A stretch of 64,000 nt of DNA from JBGSUZ01 sp964404895 (GTDB lineage: Bacteria > Bacillota > Clostridia > Peptostreptococcales > Acidaminobacteraceae): assembly GCA_964404895.1 (NCBI GenBank), contig CAYOLV010000001.1, positions 1-64,000 on the forward strand. The letters run 5' to 3'. This document shows, one piece after another, positions 54,709-63,972 of the stretch. The translations under genes and the position numbers were made by a program. The notes below the pieces were generated by a model. It saw only the letters and a list, made by a program, of their open reading frames with translations, had not been told where the DNA came from and did not search any database. Position 1 is the stretch's first letter. Every line of letters starts with the position of its first letter.

Positions 54709-54867
54709 ATGTTAAGGTATTCAATTATATTTTTCATAATCGCATTAATTGCTGGTTTTTTAGGCTTTGCAGGTATTGCAGGCACAGCAACAGGTATTGC
54801 TAAGATACTATTTTATATTTTCCTAATTATATTCGTCATTTCGTTGTTCACTAAAAAGAAAATATAA
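54709..54867 (+). CDS. DUF1328-type small membrane protein
   Basis: A 52-residue protein of two membrane helices (FIIALIAGFLGFAGIAGTAT and ILFYIFLIIFVISLF) ending in lysines, typical of the YtjA/DUF1328 family. Function unknown. The start follows AAGGAGG. Confidence 0.85.
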   Translation: MLRYSIIFFIIALIAGFLGFAGIAGTATGIAKILFYIFLIIFVISLFTKKKI

Positions 54868-54889
54868 CGAGGTCTCGTATCTCAAGTGG

Positions 54890-54930
54890 AAACTCTAAAC
54901 ACATTGCATTTGATGGGTTTAGAGTTTTTT
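54890..54930 (+). terminator. Terminator of the DUF1328 gene
   Basis: AAACTCTAAAC pairs with GTTTAGAGTTT and is followed by a T tract. Confidence 0.8.
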
Positions 54931-55050
54931 ATTGGTGCATTTGCTACACGAATGATTTGTAGAAGTGCAAGACGCTCTTAGAAATAATTTTGGGCGATGG
55001 ATGCAACAGTATGCATAATTTCAAATAAATGTAATTAATTGGCAACTTTC

Positions 55051-55079
55051 TTGTGTTGTGCAGTGCGAATTGTTATAAT
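55051..55079 (+). promoter_or_regulatory. Promoter of the ABC-F/U32 operon
   Basis: TTGTGT (55051-55056) and TATAAT (55074-55079) are 17 bases apart, 49 bases before the start. No attenuator hairpin of the kind that controls antibiotic-resistance ABC-F genes is visible in the short leader. Confidence 0.55.
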
Positions 55080-55128
55080 TCAACTGTGACAAATTCAGAT
55101 AATATTTTGAGAATAGAGGATAAACAAA

Positions 55129-56865
55129 ATGATTCAAGTAGAAAAAATTTCTTATGGTTTTCCTGCAAAAGATTTATATAAAGAGGTTTCATTTACATTA
55201 GAAAAAGGACAGCATGCTGCCTTTATTGGAAGCAATGGGGCTGGTAAATCAACTCTTGTGGACATGATTATGTACCCAGATAAGTATTTGTACGATGGCA
55301 AGATCATCAAAGATGAAAGTTGCCGCATTGGCTATGCCAGCCAGTTTATTGAGAGAGACAAAGATCAGGAACGCACGGTCTTTGAGTATTTAAGTCAGAA
55401 GTTCGTCGATATTCAGAAAGAGACGGTGGCTGTGTGTGAAGCTATGGCAACAGCTGAGAGGGTAGAGCCTTTGTTTGAAAAGTATCAGGCCCTTTTAGAT
55501 GCTTTTGAGGCCATGGATGGAGATCACTATGCAAACAATATCCGTAAACAGCTGTATGTTGCCGGTATGCGTGACTTAGAAGAATCAAAGCTATTAGAAC
55601 TCAGCGGTGGCGAGTATAAATTGCTCCAAATTATGAGAGAAATGTTATTGTCTCAAAATCTTCTCATTTTAGACGAACCAGATGTCTTTCTGGATTTCGG
55701 CAACTTAAATAGACTTTGCCAGTTGGTAAATGGTTATAAGGGCACCTTATTGGTAATTACCCATAACAGATATTTACTCAATCATTGTTTCGATAAAATA
55801 TTACATTTGGAGAGTTGTGATCTTCAGGAATATGAAGGCAATTATACAGAGTATCATTGTTCTCAGTTAAAGGAAAAATTAAAACTTAAACTGCAGCGCA
55901 ATGAAGAACAGGCAGAAATTGAACGTACGGAGAAGATGATTGATACTCTGCAATTAAGAGCTAAAACCCAAACAGATTCTTCGATTGGAAGAGTTGCAAG
56001 TACAAAACAAACTCATCTTGACCGTTTGCGTGCAAGACAAATTAAAGCACCTTTTGTTGAAGTTCGTGAGCCAAAGATTGAGCTGAGAGCAATAGAAGTT
56101 AAACCAGAGCATACGGTTTTAAGCGTTATAGATTATAATGTTTCATTTGAAGACAGTTTATTGAACAATATCAACTTTGAACTGAAATCTGGGGAAAAGG
56201 CAGCTATTGTTGGTGCAAATGCCACAGGAAAAACCACTTTAATACGAGATATTTTAAAGAATAGTCACCCGTCTATCCATATTGATGAGCATACAAGCTA
56301 TGCCTATTTGTCTCAGCTTCAGGGTGAGGTTGCAGACGCAGCCAAAACCTTATATGAGGTTATGGAAGACTTAGGTTTTGAGACAAGAGAAAGCATCCGT
56401 GAATATCTGGGGAATTACTGTTTGGAAGGGGATACCTTAAATCAGAAGGTAGGTCAGTTATCTGGTGGCGAAAAGAATTTGCTTCAAATTGCCATGATTG
56501 CCAATACAAAAGCAGAACTTCTTATTTTGGACGAACCGACCAGTCATTTAGACATTTACGCGCAAATGGCTCTGGAAAAGGCTATTTCTGAATATAATGG
56601 GGCTGTGCTTATGGTCAGCCATGACTTTGATCTTGTAGCCAATTGTGCAGATCACGTTTTATTGGTAGAGGACAACACCATGAGACGCATGCGTACGCGT
56701 ACTTTCCGTAAAATGGTTTATGATAAGTATTTTGATCAGGCGTATTTAGAAGCAGACAAGAAGAAACAAGAATTAGAAGCCGATATTACAGCAGCTTTTA
56801 AGAAAAATGATCTGGTCACCGTAGAAAAACTTTGCGATCAGTTAGAAGCACTTAGCACAAAGTAG
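55129..56865 (+). CDS. ABC-F ribosome-associated ATPase
   Basis: A 578-residue soluble protein with two ABC cassettes. Cassette 1 has GSNGAGKST, LSGGEYKLLQ and LLILDEPDVFLD; cassette 2 has GANATGKTT, LSGGEKNLLQ and LLILDEPTSHLD. The cassettes are joined by a charged helical linker (about 245-300). Members act on the ribosome in translation or antibiotic protection. The first signature loop is DEPDVFLD rather than DEPTNHLD, a mild divergence. It ends one base into a short spacer before the U32 gene and is probably co-transcribed with it. Confidence 0.9.
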   Translation: MIQVEKISYGFPAKDLYKEVSFTLEKGQHAAFIGSNGAGKSTLVDMIMYPDKYLYDGKIIKDESCRIGYASQFIERDKDQERTVFEYLSQKFVDIQKETVAVCEAMATAERVEPLFEKYQALLDAFEAMDGDHYANNIRKQLYVAGMRDLEESKLLELSGGEYKLLQIMREMLLSQNLLILDEPDVFLDFGNLNRLCQLVNGYKGTLLVITHNRYLLNHCFDKILHLESCDLQEYEGNYTEYHCSQLKEKLKLKLQRNEEQAEIERTEKMIDTLQLRAKTQTDSSIGRVASTKQTHLDRLRARQIKAPFVEVREPKIELRAIEVKPEHTVLSVIDYNVSFEDSLLNNINFELKSGEKAAIVGANATGKTTLIRDILKNSHPSIHIDEHTSYAYLSQLQGEVADAAKTLYEVMEDLGFETRESIREYLGNYCLEGDTLNQKVGQLSGGEKNLLQIAMIANTKAELLILDEPTSHLDIYAQMALEKAISEYNGAVLMVSHDFDLVANCADHVLLVEDNTMRRMRTRTFRKMVYDKYFDQAYLEADKKKQELEADITAAFKKNDLVTVEKLCDQLEALSTK

Positions 56866-56885
56866 TGCGTAGTATGGAGGAAAAG

Positions 56886-59129
56886 ATGACTGAATTATTA
56901 GCGCCAGCAGGAAGTATGGAAGCTTTAAAAGCTGCAATTTCTAATGGTTGTGATGCCATATACTTAGGGATGCAAAAATTTGGTGCCCGTGCCTACTCAT
57001 CGAATTTTGATTTGGAATCGTTGAAAGAGGCTGTTGCCTATGCCCACCTAAGGAATGTTAAAATTTATGTGACCATGAATACCATCGTATTCGAAAACGA
57101 AGCCCCAGAAATGAAAGCGCAAATGGACGAGTTAAATGAAATCGGCGTGGATGGGATTATTGTTCAGGACTTGGCGGCTCTCGATTATATCGTTAATAAC
57201 TTTTTGGATATGGAAGCCCATTGTTCTACTCAAATGGGAATTGATGATCTAGACGGAACGTTGTTATTTAAAGAACTGGGCGCTAAAAGAGTGGTTTTGT
57301 CCCGCGAGGTTGACATTGAAAAAGTAAAAGAGATCAGAAGAATTGCTAAAATACCTTTAGAAATTTTTGTACACGGCGCTTTATGTGTCTCTTATTCTGG
57401 AAACTGTCTCATGTCTGGACTGATCGGTTATCGAAGCGGAAATAGGGGACGATGCGTGGGTTCATGCCGCAAAGAATATGAACTCATTGATACGACCACC
57501 GACACCGTCATAGGGAAAAACTATGTGCTGTCGACCAAGGACTTAAATACTATCGAGCATATTGAGGATTTAAGAGAAATTGATTCTTTAAAAATAGAAG
57601 GTCGAATGAAAGAGCCAGCCTATGTGGCAAATGTTGTGTCTAAATATCGTAAGGCTTTAGATCATCAAATCACCGAAGCAGATAAAGAGGACTTGAGTAA
57701 AACCTTCAACAGAACCTTTACCAAAGGCTATTTGTTTAACGAAGACCCGAAGGAAATTACAAATATATTGAGACCTAATAACGTGGGTTATGAGATCGGC
57801 AAAATCAGCAAGGCTCTTAAAGACACCTATGAAATAACACTGACCCGACCTTTAAATCAAAACGATATCATTCGAATCAGTCATGACAATGAAGATGTTA
57901 TTTTAAGCGTTGTAAAACTCTATGACAAAGAGGATAATTTAATCAACAGAGCGGACAATGTCTGCTATATCAAAGTCAAAGAAAAGCTTTCCAAGGGTGA
58001 TTTAGTCTATGTCACGAAGGATTATGCCTATTATAAAGAGTTGGAATCCTCACTGGAAAAGGAGTTTAAGCGTTTTGACCTAGATTTTAAAGTGTATGCT
58101 TACCCAGACTCAAAGCTGATGATAGATGCAGAGGGCTTAGGCTGTAATTATTTATATGAAAGCGAAGAAGTTCTAGGAGAAGCCATTAATAATCCAACCA
58201 CTAAAGAACAAGTCATCAAGCAACTTTCAAGATTAAACGATTCGGTTTTCGAACTTAAATCTGTAGATTTTGAGGAGTGTAATGCCTTTATTCCTGCTAA
58301 ACTGTTAAATGCGGCAAGAAGAGAGATTGTACAGGGCTTGTATGACTTGAAGCTTAACAGCCAAAAGAAGAGAACCAAGGCGTTAAAAGAAAAAGAAAAA
58401 ATTAGCTTTGCACCTGAAAAGCCATACTTAACGGCCACGGTTACCACTCAGGAACAGTATGATGCCTGTGTGAGCGCTGGTCTTAAGGAAGTCTATTTTG
58501 AAAACGTTGTGAGAAGAAACCAGAACGAATACAAGGATAAAGAAGGTCAGCTCCTCATTGGAGGTTATGGCGGCATTTATCACTACAGAAAAACCAATTC
58601 TTATGTGACGGACTATTCTCTAAATGTGGTCAATGCCACCAGTTGCTATGAATTATATAAATTAGGTGCAAAACGGGTCACCTTGTCGTATGAGCTGAAT
58701 AAGGGACAAATGGAAGACTTAATGAACGCTTATTATAAAGAAAATGACGGCTACCCTGCACTGGAAATGGTTGTCTATGGCAGAGCGCCAATGCTGTTTA
58801 CAAAATATTGCCCGCTGAAAAAAATGAAGCAATGCGGTGTTTGTAAAACAAAGCGCTATGAACTGAAAGATGAACACGGCACCTTCCCAATCCTTACCCA
58901 CGAGGACTGTACAACGACAATCCTCAACGGGAAGACCCTTAATCTTTTAGATGAGCTAGACAGCCTAAAAGGTATAGAGGCATTTCGATTAAACTTCACC
59001 ATTGAGTCCAAAGAGCAGGTTGTGAACACCATTCAAATGGCCTTAGGCAAATTAAATGGTTCACTGAGTGAGTCTGTCTTTAATCCGGAAACAGACACGA
59101 GAGGACATTTTAATAAAGAAATTTTGTAA
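56886..59129 (+). CDS. U32 peptidase-family protein (tRNA/rRNA hydroxylation type)
   Basis: A 747-residue protein. The N-terminal U32 core is ELLAPAGSMEALKAAISNGC, and IFVHGALCVSYSGNC with GNRGRCVGSC holds four cysteines for the Fe-S cluster site. A DUF3656-like C-terminal region follows. Members such as TrhP and RlhA make 5-hydroxyuridine in tRNA or hydroxycytidine in 23S rRNA from prephenate. ATG 56886 follows TATGGAGG. It forms an operon with the ABC-F gene, and both act on translation. Confidence 0.87.
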   Translation: MTELLAPAGSMEALKAAISNGCDAIYLGMQKFGARAYSSNFDLESLKEAVAYAHLRNVKIYVTMNTIVFENEAPEMKAQMDELNEIGVDGIIVQDLAALDYIVNNFLDMEAHCSTQMGIDDLDGTLLFKELGAKRVVLSREVDIEKVKEIRRIAKIPLEIFVHGALCVSYSGNCLMSGLIGYRSGNRGRCVGSCRKEYELIDTTTDTVIGKNYVLSTKDLNTIEHIEDLREIDSLKIEGRMKEPAYVANVVSKYRKALDHQITEADKEDLSKTFNRTFTKGYLFNEDPKEITNILRPNNVGYEIGKISKALKDTYEITLTRPLNQNDIIRISHDNEDVILSVVKLYDKEDNLINRADNVCYIKVKEKLSKGDLVYVTKDYAYYKELESSLEKEFKRFDLDFKVYAYPDSKLMIDAEGLGCNYLYESEEVLGEAINNPTTKEQVIKQLSRLNDSVFELKSVDFEECNAFIPAKLLNAARREIVQGLYDLKLNSQKKRTKALKEKEKISFAPEKPYLTATVTTQEQYDACVSAGLKEVYFENVVRRNQNEYKDKEGQLLIGGYGGIYHYRKTNSYVTDYSLNVVNATSCYELYKLGAKRVTLSYELNKGQMEDLMNAYYKENDGYPALEMVVYGRAPMLFTKYCPLKKMKQCGVCKTKRYELKDEHGTFPILTHEDCTTTILNGKTLNLLDELDSLKGIEAFRLNFTIESKEQVVNTIQMALGKLNGSLSESVFNPETDTRGHFNKEIL

Positions 59130-59170
59130 GTAAATCCCAGCTCGGAATTAGAGAGGGCTTCCAAAAAATT

Positions 59171-59216
59171 AAATCCTCAAATCTATTGAAATCAATGGAC
59201 TTGAGGATTTTCTTTT
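59171..59216. terminator. Terminator of the U32 gene
   Basis: AAATCCTCAA and TTGAGGATTT form a stem that continues with CTATTGA/TCAATGG pairs and is followed by TCTTTTG. Confidence 0.75.
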
Positions 59217-59345
59217 GTATTTAGGGCACCGTTTTTTTGATTTTAAAATCATCTTCCCATATTTTTCTAGAATCAGATTGCCAGCACTGTTTAGAAGGGT
59301 GCCCTCAGCACTTGAAAATTATGGGGCACCTTGTGGAAGTTAAGG

Positions 59346-60059
59346 CTACATTTGACAAATAGCTTCTAATGCAGGGATGTTTATCAAATGAACGGTACGA
59401 GAATCAATCAACTCAATCAAACCCTCTGATTGAAACTGGGAAAGCTTTCGGCTGACGGTTTCTCGGGTAAGACCAATTAAATTGGCCATTTCCTCTCGGG
59501 TGATCTTTAAGGGAATTTCAATATGGCCTTGTTTTTGAATGCCAAATTGCTCGGCTAGGTTTAGTAAAAGTGTTGCAATCCTTGAATCTACATCTTTGGC
59601 GGTCAGGGTTTGAATCGTGGTCTCCAAAGTGTTGATACGCTCATAAGCGTGTTCAAGAATTTTTCCGTAAAGTGAAGGATAGGCAGCAAGGAGCTCGTCA
59701 AAATCTGCTTTGCCAATGGTGCACAAATGGGTGTCTTCTAGTGCGATGGCGCTGAATTCCAGCGCCTCTGCCTTCAACAGGTTGAGCTCTCCGAAGTAGT
59801 CCCCTTCTGTGAGAATGTAAAGAATTTGCTCCTTACCATCCTTGGTGTAACGGTAGATTTTAAAGCTACCCCCGTTAACGATATACAGTCGATCAGAAAG
59901 CATGCCTTCTCTAAAAATAAAGTCCCCTTTGGGAATATAAAGTCGCTCAATTAATTTTAAAAGCTTCTCAAAATCTTCAGAATCAAAGGACTCAAAGAGT
60001 CCTACTTTTTTTGCGCAAAATTTGTGCTGACAGGAAATACAGCCGCTGATTGGGAACAT
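59346..60059 (-). CDS. FNR-like Crp/Fnr regulator
   Basis: A 237-residue regulator. A cyclic-nucleotide-type beta barrel (FIFREGMLSDRLYIVNGG, GDYFGELNLL) is followed by the recognition helix MANLIGLTRETVSRKLSQFQ. Cysteines C7, C10 and C15 in GCISCQHKFC and a later one (THLC) suggest an Fe-S cluster that senses O2 or NO. ATG 60059 follows AAGGAGGT. It is divergent from ric-fprA, which it likely controls through the repeat at 60106-60131. Confidence 0.88.
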   Translation of the reverse strand: MFPISGCISCQHKFCAKKVGLFESFDSEDFEKLLKLIERLYIPKGDFIFREGMLSDRLYIVNGGSFKIYRYTKDGKEQILYILTEGDYFGELNLLKAEALEFSAIALEDTHLCTIGKADFDELLAAYPSLYGKILEHAYERINTLETTIQTLTAKDVDSRIATLLLNLAEQFGIQKQGHIEIPLKITREEMANLIGLTRETVSRKLSQFQSEGLIELIDSRTVHLINIPALEAICQM

Positions 60060-60105
60060 AATGGACCTCCTTTTATGCATTTTCTTAGGTTTAGTGTACT
60101 ACAAT

Positions 60106-60131
60106 TTGGCTGTGTTTTAAATCACAGTCAA
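60106..60131. promoter_or_regulatory. Crp/Fnr operator between the regulator and ric
   Basis: TTGgCTGTG-N8-CACAGtCAA is a nearly perfect 9+9 inverted repeat of CRP/FNR type in the divergent region. Confidence 0.7.
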
Positions 60132-60209
60132 GTTTTGAGGCTAGGTATATACTGAGCTTAAATCAAGGGACACACACTTATACTTTAAAATTAAAAAGGA
60201 GCCATTTAT

Positions 60210-60902
60210 ATGAAAAAACTATTGAAAACCGATGAGTTAGGCCAAATTGTTGCTGTATTTCCCGGTGCTGGAGATTATTTCATGAACAATCACATTGATT
60301 TTTGCTGCGGCGGTGAACGGAGTATAGAAGCCGCTCTCAATGAAACCAGCTTAGACGCTGATTTCATTTTAAAAGAACTCAATCAGTTGTATGAAAAATT
60401 CCAAAAAGATGAAGTTCAATTTGAAGATTGGGCTAAAAGCGATCCTCAAAGTTTGATCAATCACATCTTAAAACAGCACCATCAATTTTTAAGAGAAGAA
60501 CTCCCTGCCATCAGTATGTTGCTTTTCAAGTTATTAGGGGTACATGGTAAACATCACGAAGAACTTTTTGAAGTCCACCACAAGTTTAATCTCCTAAGAA
60601 TGGAACTGGAATCTCACTTGGTAAAAGAAGAAACTTGGTTATTTCCAGAGCTTCTTCAATATACAGCCCAGCCATCGCCTGAGGGGCTTAAAGCACTAAA
60701 AAAACTCATAGAGACCATTGAAGCGGAACACATTGGAGCAGGCGATTTGCTCAAAGGACTGAGAGCGATTACCGATCACTACACTGTCCCCGCAGATGGG
60801 TGCAATACCTACAAACTCACTTATGCCAGACTGCAAGCACTAGAAAAAAACACTTTTGAACACATTCACCTAGAAAACAATATTTTACTCAAAAATATTT
60901 AA
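60210..60902 (+). CDS. ric: RIC di-iron protein (Fe-S cluster repair)
   Basis: A 230-residue ScdA/YtfE-family protein. The N-terminal DUF542 domain has the CCGG-type motif (IDFCCGGERS); the hemerythrin-like domain has histidines and glutamates for a di-iron site (HHQFLREELP, HHEELFEVHHKFNLLRMELE, HLVKEETWLF, EAEHIGAGDLL, HIHLENNILL). It repairs Fe-S clusters after NO or oxidative damage. The start follows AAAAAGGAG. The flavodiiron gene follows 19 bases downstream. Confidence 0.93.
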   Translation: MKKLLKTDELGQIVAVFPGAGDYFMNNHIDFCCGGERSIEAALNETSLDADFILKELNQLYEKFQKDEVQFEDWAKSDPQSLINHILKQHHQFLREELPAISMLLFKLLGVHGKHHEELFEVHHKFNLLRMELESHLVKEETWLFPELLQYTAQPSPEGLKALKKLIETIEAEHIGAGDLLKGLRAITDHYTVPADGCNTYKLTYARLQALEKNTFEHIHLENNILLKNI

Positions 60903-60921
60903 TGAAGAGAGGCTGATTCAT

Positions 60922-62127
60922 ATGAGTTTTAAAATTACAGATAAAGTTACATGGGTAGGGAAAATCGACTGGGATTTAAAAGTATTTCACGGGGAAGAGT
61001 ATTCGACGGACAGGGGTTCATCTTATAACGCTTACTTGGTAAGAGATCAAAAAACAGCTCTGATAGACACCGTTTGGCTCCCTTATGACGATGAATTTGT
61101 AGCCAATCTCAAACGAGACATCGACTTAAAGGAAATTGATTATATTATTGCCAACCACTCAGAAGTTGACCACAGTGGTGCTTTGCCAGAACTGTTAAAA
61201 GAAATCCCTGGGACTCCGATTTACTGTACTAAAAATGGCGCAAAAATGTTGAAAGCCCATTACCACGAAGACTGGAATTTCGTGATTGTCAAAACGGGGG
61301 ATGTACTGGACTTAGGTGACAGCAAGCTGGTATTTGTTGAAGCGCCTATGCTTCACTGGCCAGACAGTATGTTTACCTATATGACTGGAGAAGATATTCT
61401 CTTTAGCAACGATGCCTTCGGTCAGCATTATGCTTCTGAACTGATGTATAACCATAAGGTGGATCAAGGGGAGCTGTTCCAAGAAGCCATTAAATATTAT
61501 GCCAACATATTGACGCCTTTTAGTGCTTCTGTAGTAAAAAAAATAGAAGAGATCCTCAGTCTTAATTTGCCAGTGAGTATGATTTGCCCCAGCCACGGGG
61601 TCATTTGGAAGGAAAATCCCCTTCAAATTGTGGAGCAATATATGACTTGGGCTAAGAATTATCAGGAAAATCAAATTACCATACTATATGACACCATGTG
61701 GGACGCAACCCGAAGAATGGCGGAGGCGATGGCCGAGGGCATGAAGGCAGAAGATCCTACGGTGGCGATAAAAATTCTTAACACCAGCAAGTACGACAAA
61801 AATGATGTGATTTCTGAGGTCTTCAAATCCAAGGCGATATTAGTGGGTTCCTCAACCATTAACAACGGTATTTTGTCTTCTACAGCAGCCGTGCTTGAAA
61901 TGATTAAAGGACTAAAATTCAAAAATAAAAAAGCCGCAGCTTTTGGCAGCTACGGTTGGAGCGGTGAATCTGTGAAAATCATTGAAAAGCATTTGGAAGA
62001 ATCGGGATTCCCACTGGTTGCACCAGGGCTAAAAATGTTATGGAAACCAGACGAAGCCGCCCTTGATGAGTGCCGAGCTTATGGTGCCAATTTTATTAAG
62101 GGTCTTAGGGAACAGATCAACAATTAA
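60922..62127 (+). CDS. fprA: A-type flavodiiron protein (O2/NO reductase)
   Basis: A 401-residue enzyme. The N-terminal di-iron metallo-beta-lactamase domain has HSEVDH at 79-84, further ligands and LFSNDAFGQH; the C-terminal flavodoxin domain (about 255-401) has ILYDTMWDATRRMAEAM and FGSYGWSGESVK. No rubredoxin is fused. It reduces O2 to water or NO to N2O. Co-transcribed with ric. Confidence 0.93.
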   Translation: MSFKITDKVTWVGKIDWDLKVFHGEEYSTDRGSSYNAYLVRDQKTALIDTVWLPYDDEFVANLKRDIDLKEIDYIIANHSEVDHSGALPELLKEIPGTPIYCTKNGAKMLKAHYHEDWNFVIVKTGDVLDLGDSKLVFVEAPMLHWPDSMFTYMTGEDILFSNDAFGQHYASELMYNHKVDQGELFQEAIKYYANILTPFSASVVKKIEEILSLNLPVSMICPSHGVIWKENPLQIVEQYMTWAKNYQENQITILYDTMWDATRRMAEAMAEGMKAEDPTVAIKILNTSKYDKNDVISEVFKSKAILVGSSTINNGILSSTAAVLEMIKGLKFKNKKAAAFGSYGWSGESVKIIEKHLEESGFPLVAPGLKMLWKPDEAALDECRAYGANFIKGLREQINN

Positions 62128-62483
62128 TTTGGAAAATCACGAAGAATGGCTGGCCATAGATGCAGGCAGTTTGCTTCCCGAAGAAATCAATGCTATTTTA
62201 AACACCTTGCCACTGGACATGACCTTTGTTGGGGCAGATGAGCGGGTCAAATATTTTACCCAAGGAAAGGAGCGGATTTTTGATCGACCGAAAACCATCC
62301 TTGGAAAGGAAGTAAAAAATTGCCACCCACCAAAGAGCGTTCAGATTGTGGAACAAATTTGTCTACATTCGCTGCTTTGCCGTTAGAAATGCCGCAGGAG
62401 AATTCTTAGGTACGTTGGAAATTACTCAAGATATTAAGCCGATACAAGCCCTTGATGGGGAGAAACGGTTAATGGGTGAGTAG
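62128..62483 (+). pseudogene. DUF438/PAS-domain relic with internal deletion
   Basis: Directly after fprA, the frame reads EEWLAIDAGSLLPEEINAIL, PLDMTFVGADERVKYFTQGK, KNCHPPKSVQIVEQI, which is the PAS part of DUF438 proteins. Another frame continues with KFVYIRCFAVRNAAGEFLGT and LEITQDIKPIQALDGEKRL to TAG 62481. About 25 residues normally in between are missing. The N-terminal DUF438 and hemerythrin part is also gone. DUF438 genes often neighbour ric/fprA genes, so this is a decayed partner. Confidence 0.7.
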
Positions 62484-62493
62484 GGGGAAATTT

Positions 62494-63080
62494 ATGAATC
62501 CAAAATTATTAGCATTTTTAAAAAAACATACATCCTTTAATGAAGACGTACTAGAAGAAATTATGAGTGCTATGCAAGTTGAAACCTATAAAAAAGGCGC
62601 CCTGCTTCTTAGGCAGGGCGACATTTCCAGTAAGTGTTATGTGGTACTAGAGGGTTGTATCAGACAATATACCATTGGTGAAGACGGTAAAGAAATAACC
62701 AACAATTTTTTCACTGAGGAGCAGACGGTTACTCTGTTTATGAGCTATAAAAAAGAGTGCCCTCAGATTATTTTTTGTCCTGCGCTGAAGATTCTATTTT
62801 ACTCGTTGGGGATTTTGAAACGGAAGAAAACATGTACCAAAAATATCCTGAACTTGAAAAGGTTACACGCTCCATGTTAGAACTCAGCATTGGTGAAACT
62901 CAAGATGAAACGGCTTTATTTATGAGCTCCACCCCAGAGCAGCGTTATCTTAGGCTGGTGCAAAAAAGACCTAGCCTTATTAATCGTGTGCCACAACATC
63001 AATTGGCAAGTTATCTTGGCATGACGCCAGAATCTTTGAGCAGAATCAAGAAAAGAATCGCCAAAGACACGGTTTTATGA
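62494..63080 (+). pseudogene. Small Crp/Fnr regulator with a frameshift
   Basis: ATG 62494 (after GGGGGAAA) opens the family sequence LLLRQGDISSKCYVVLEGCI and then RQYTIGEDGKEITNNFF. Near 62745-62765, at AAAAAAGAG, the frame must shift by -1; the next frame continues as PSDYFLSCAEDSILLVGDFE and ends with LASYLGMTPESLSRIKKRI. Together they would make a normal protein of about 195 residues. Either decayed, or a homopolymer sequencing error. Confidence 0.75.
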
Positions 63081-63086
63081 TTGTCG

Positions 63087-63150
63087 GTTCTGTAGTTCTG
63101 TAGTTCTGTGGTTCAGAGGTTCTGTAGTTCTGAGGTTTCACGGTTTTAAC
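63087..63150. repeat. Degenerate 8-base tandem repeat
   Basis: GTTCTGTA recurs with changes about eight times (GTTCTGTA, GTTCTGTA, GTTCTGTG, GTTCAGAG, GTTCTGTA, GTTCTGAG, GTTTCACG, GTTTTAAC) between two convergent genes. Confidence 0.65.
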
Positions 63151-63160
63151 CTTTCAAAAT

Positions 63161-63874
63161 TCAAGACGAGTTCCGACCGCCCCTCAGTATAAGCCATAGG
63201 GCAAGGGTGAGTTCTCCAAGAGCCATCGGCAGACTCAATAGGGTTTCAAGCTTTAAAGTGATGTTTTCAAGTTGCGGTAAAAACGAGTGGAAGGAATGAA
63301 TCAAGATATAGCTCAGTGAGGCGATGCCTACGAATATACCCAAAATTTTAGGGATAAAATTTGATTTAAGGATTGCATAACTTAGGACTAACAGGTGAAA
63401 ACCGAAAATAATCAAACCAAAGGACCATATGCTCTCAAAGTTATTTAAATGGTACACCAATTGAGATTCCAGCCGGTCAAGGGAGATAGAAAGCCCTTGA
63501 TTTTCTTTTCCAATTAATAGAGCGATGGAGATTAAATGGGTTAGGGCTATGCCCAGTATTGAGGCATATAACAGTCGAAGACCTGCGACTATCAGAGCCA
63601 AACGGGCACCAATCTTCTTTAGAAAGATGTAAAGTGCCCATGAAACCACAACATCCAATAGCAGTATAATGAACCAACCTAGAATTTCCATTTGGAAAAG
63701 GCTCAAAGACTGAGAAATTCGGTTCAGTGTTTCGATGGGATTGTCCTTTACGATGAGACTGGCGTGTACAAACCCATATGAAAACCCTGCGCAAATGGCC
63801 ATAAGCACGATGGATAAACCTGCAATGAGAGAAACTTGTCTCTGCGTTAATTTTTCTGTTTTGTAAGGGAACAT
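63161..63874 (-). CDS. DUF4386-like membrane protein
   Basis: A 237-residue protein with six hydrophobic segments (QVSLIAGLSIVLMAICAGFS, LGWFIILLLDVVVSWALYIF) of DUF4386 type. Function unknown. ATG 63874 follows GGAGGAGG. Confidence 0.75.
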   Translation of the reverse strand: MFPYKTEKLTQRQVSLIAGLSIVLMAICAGFSYGFVHASLIVKDNPIETLNRISQSLSLFQMEILGWFIILLLDVVVSWALYIFLKKIGARLALIVAGLRLLYASILGIALTHLISIALLIGKENQGLSISLDRLESQLVYHLNNFESIWSFGLIIFGFHLLVLSYAILKSNFIPKILGIFVGIASLSYILIHSFHSFLPQLENITLKLETLLSLPMALGELTLALWLILRGGRNSS

Positions 63875-63972
63875 ATAGCGACCTCCTCCTTTTGTTAAGA
63901 ATATCTTATCACGGCGGATATTTTCGTTCATTGACTTAAGTTAAGAGGGTTAAGGGTGAAGGAAGGGTAATC

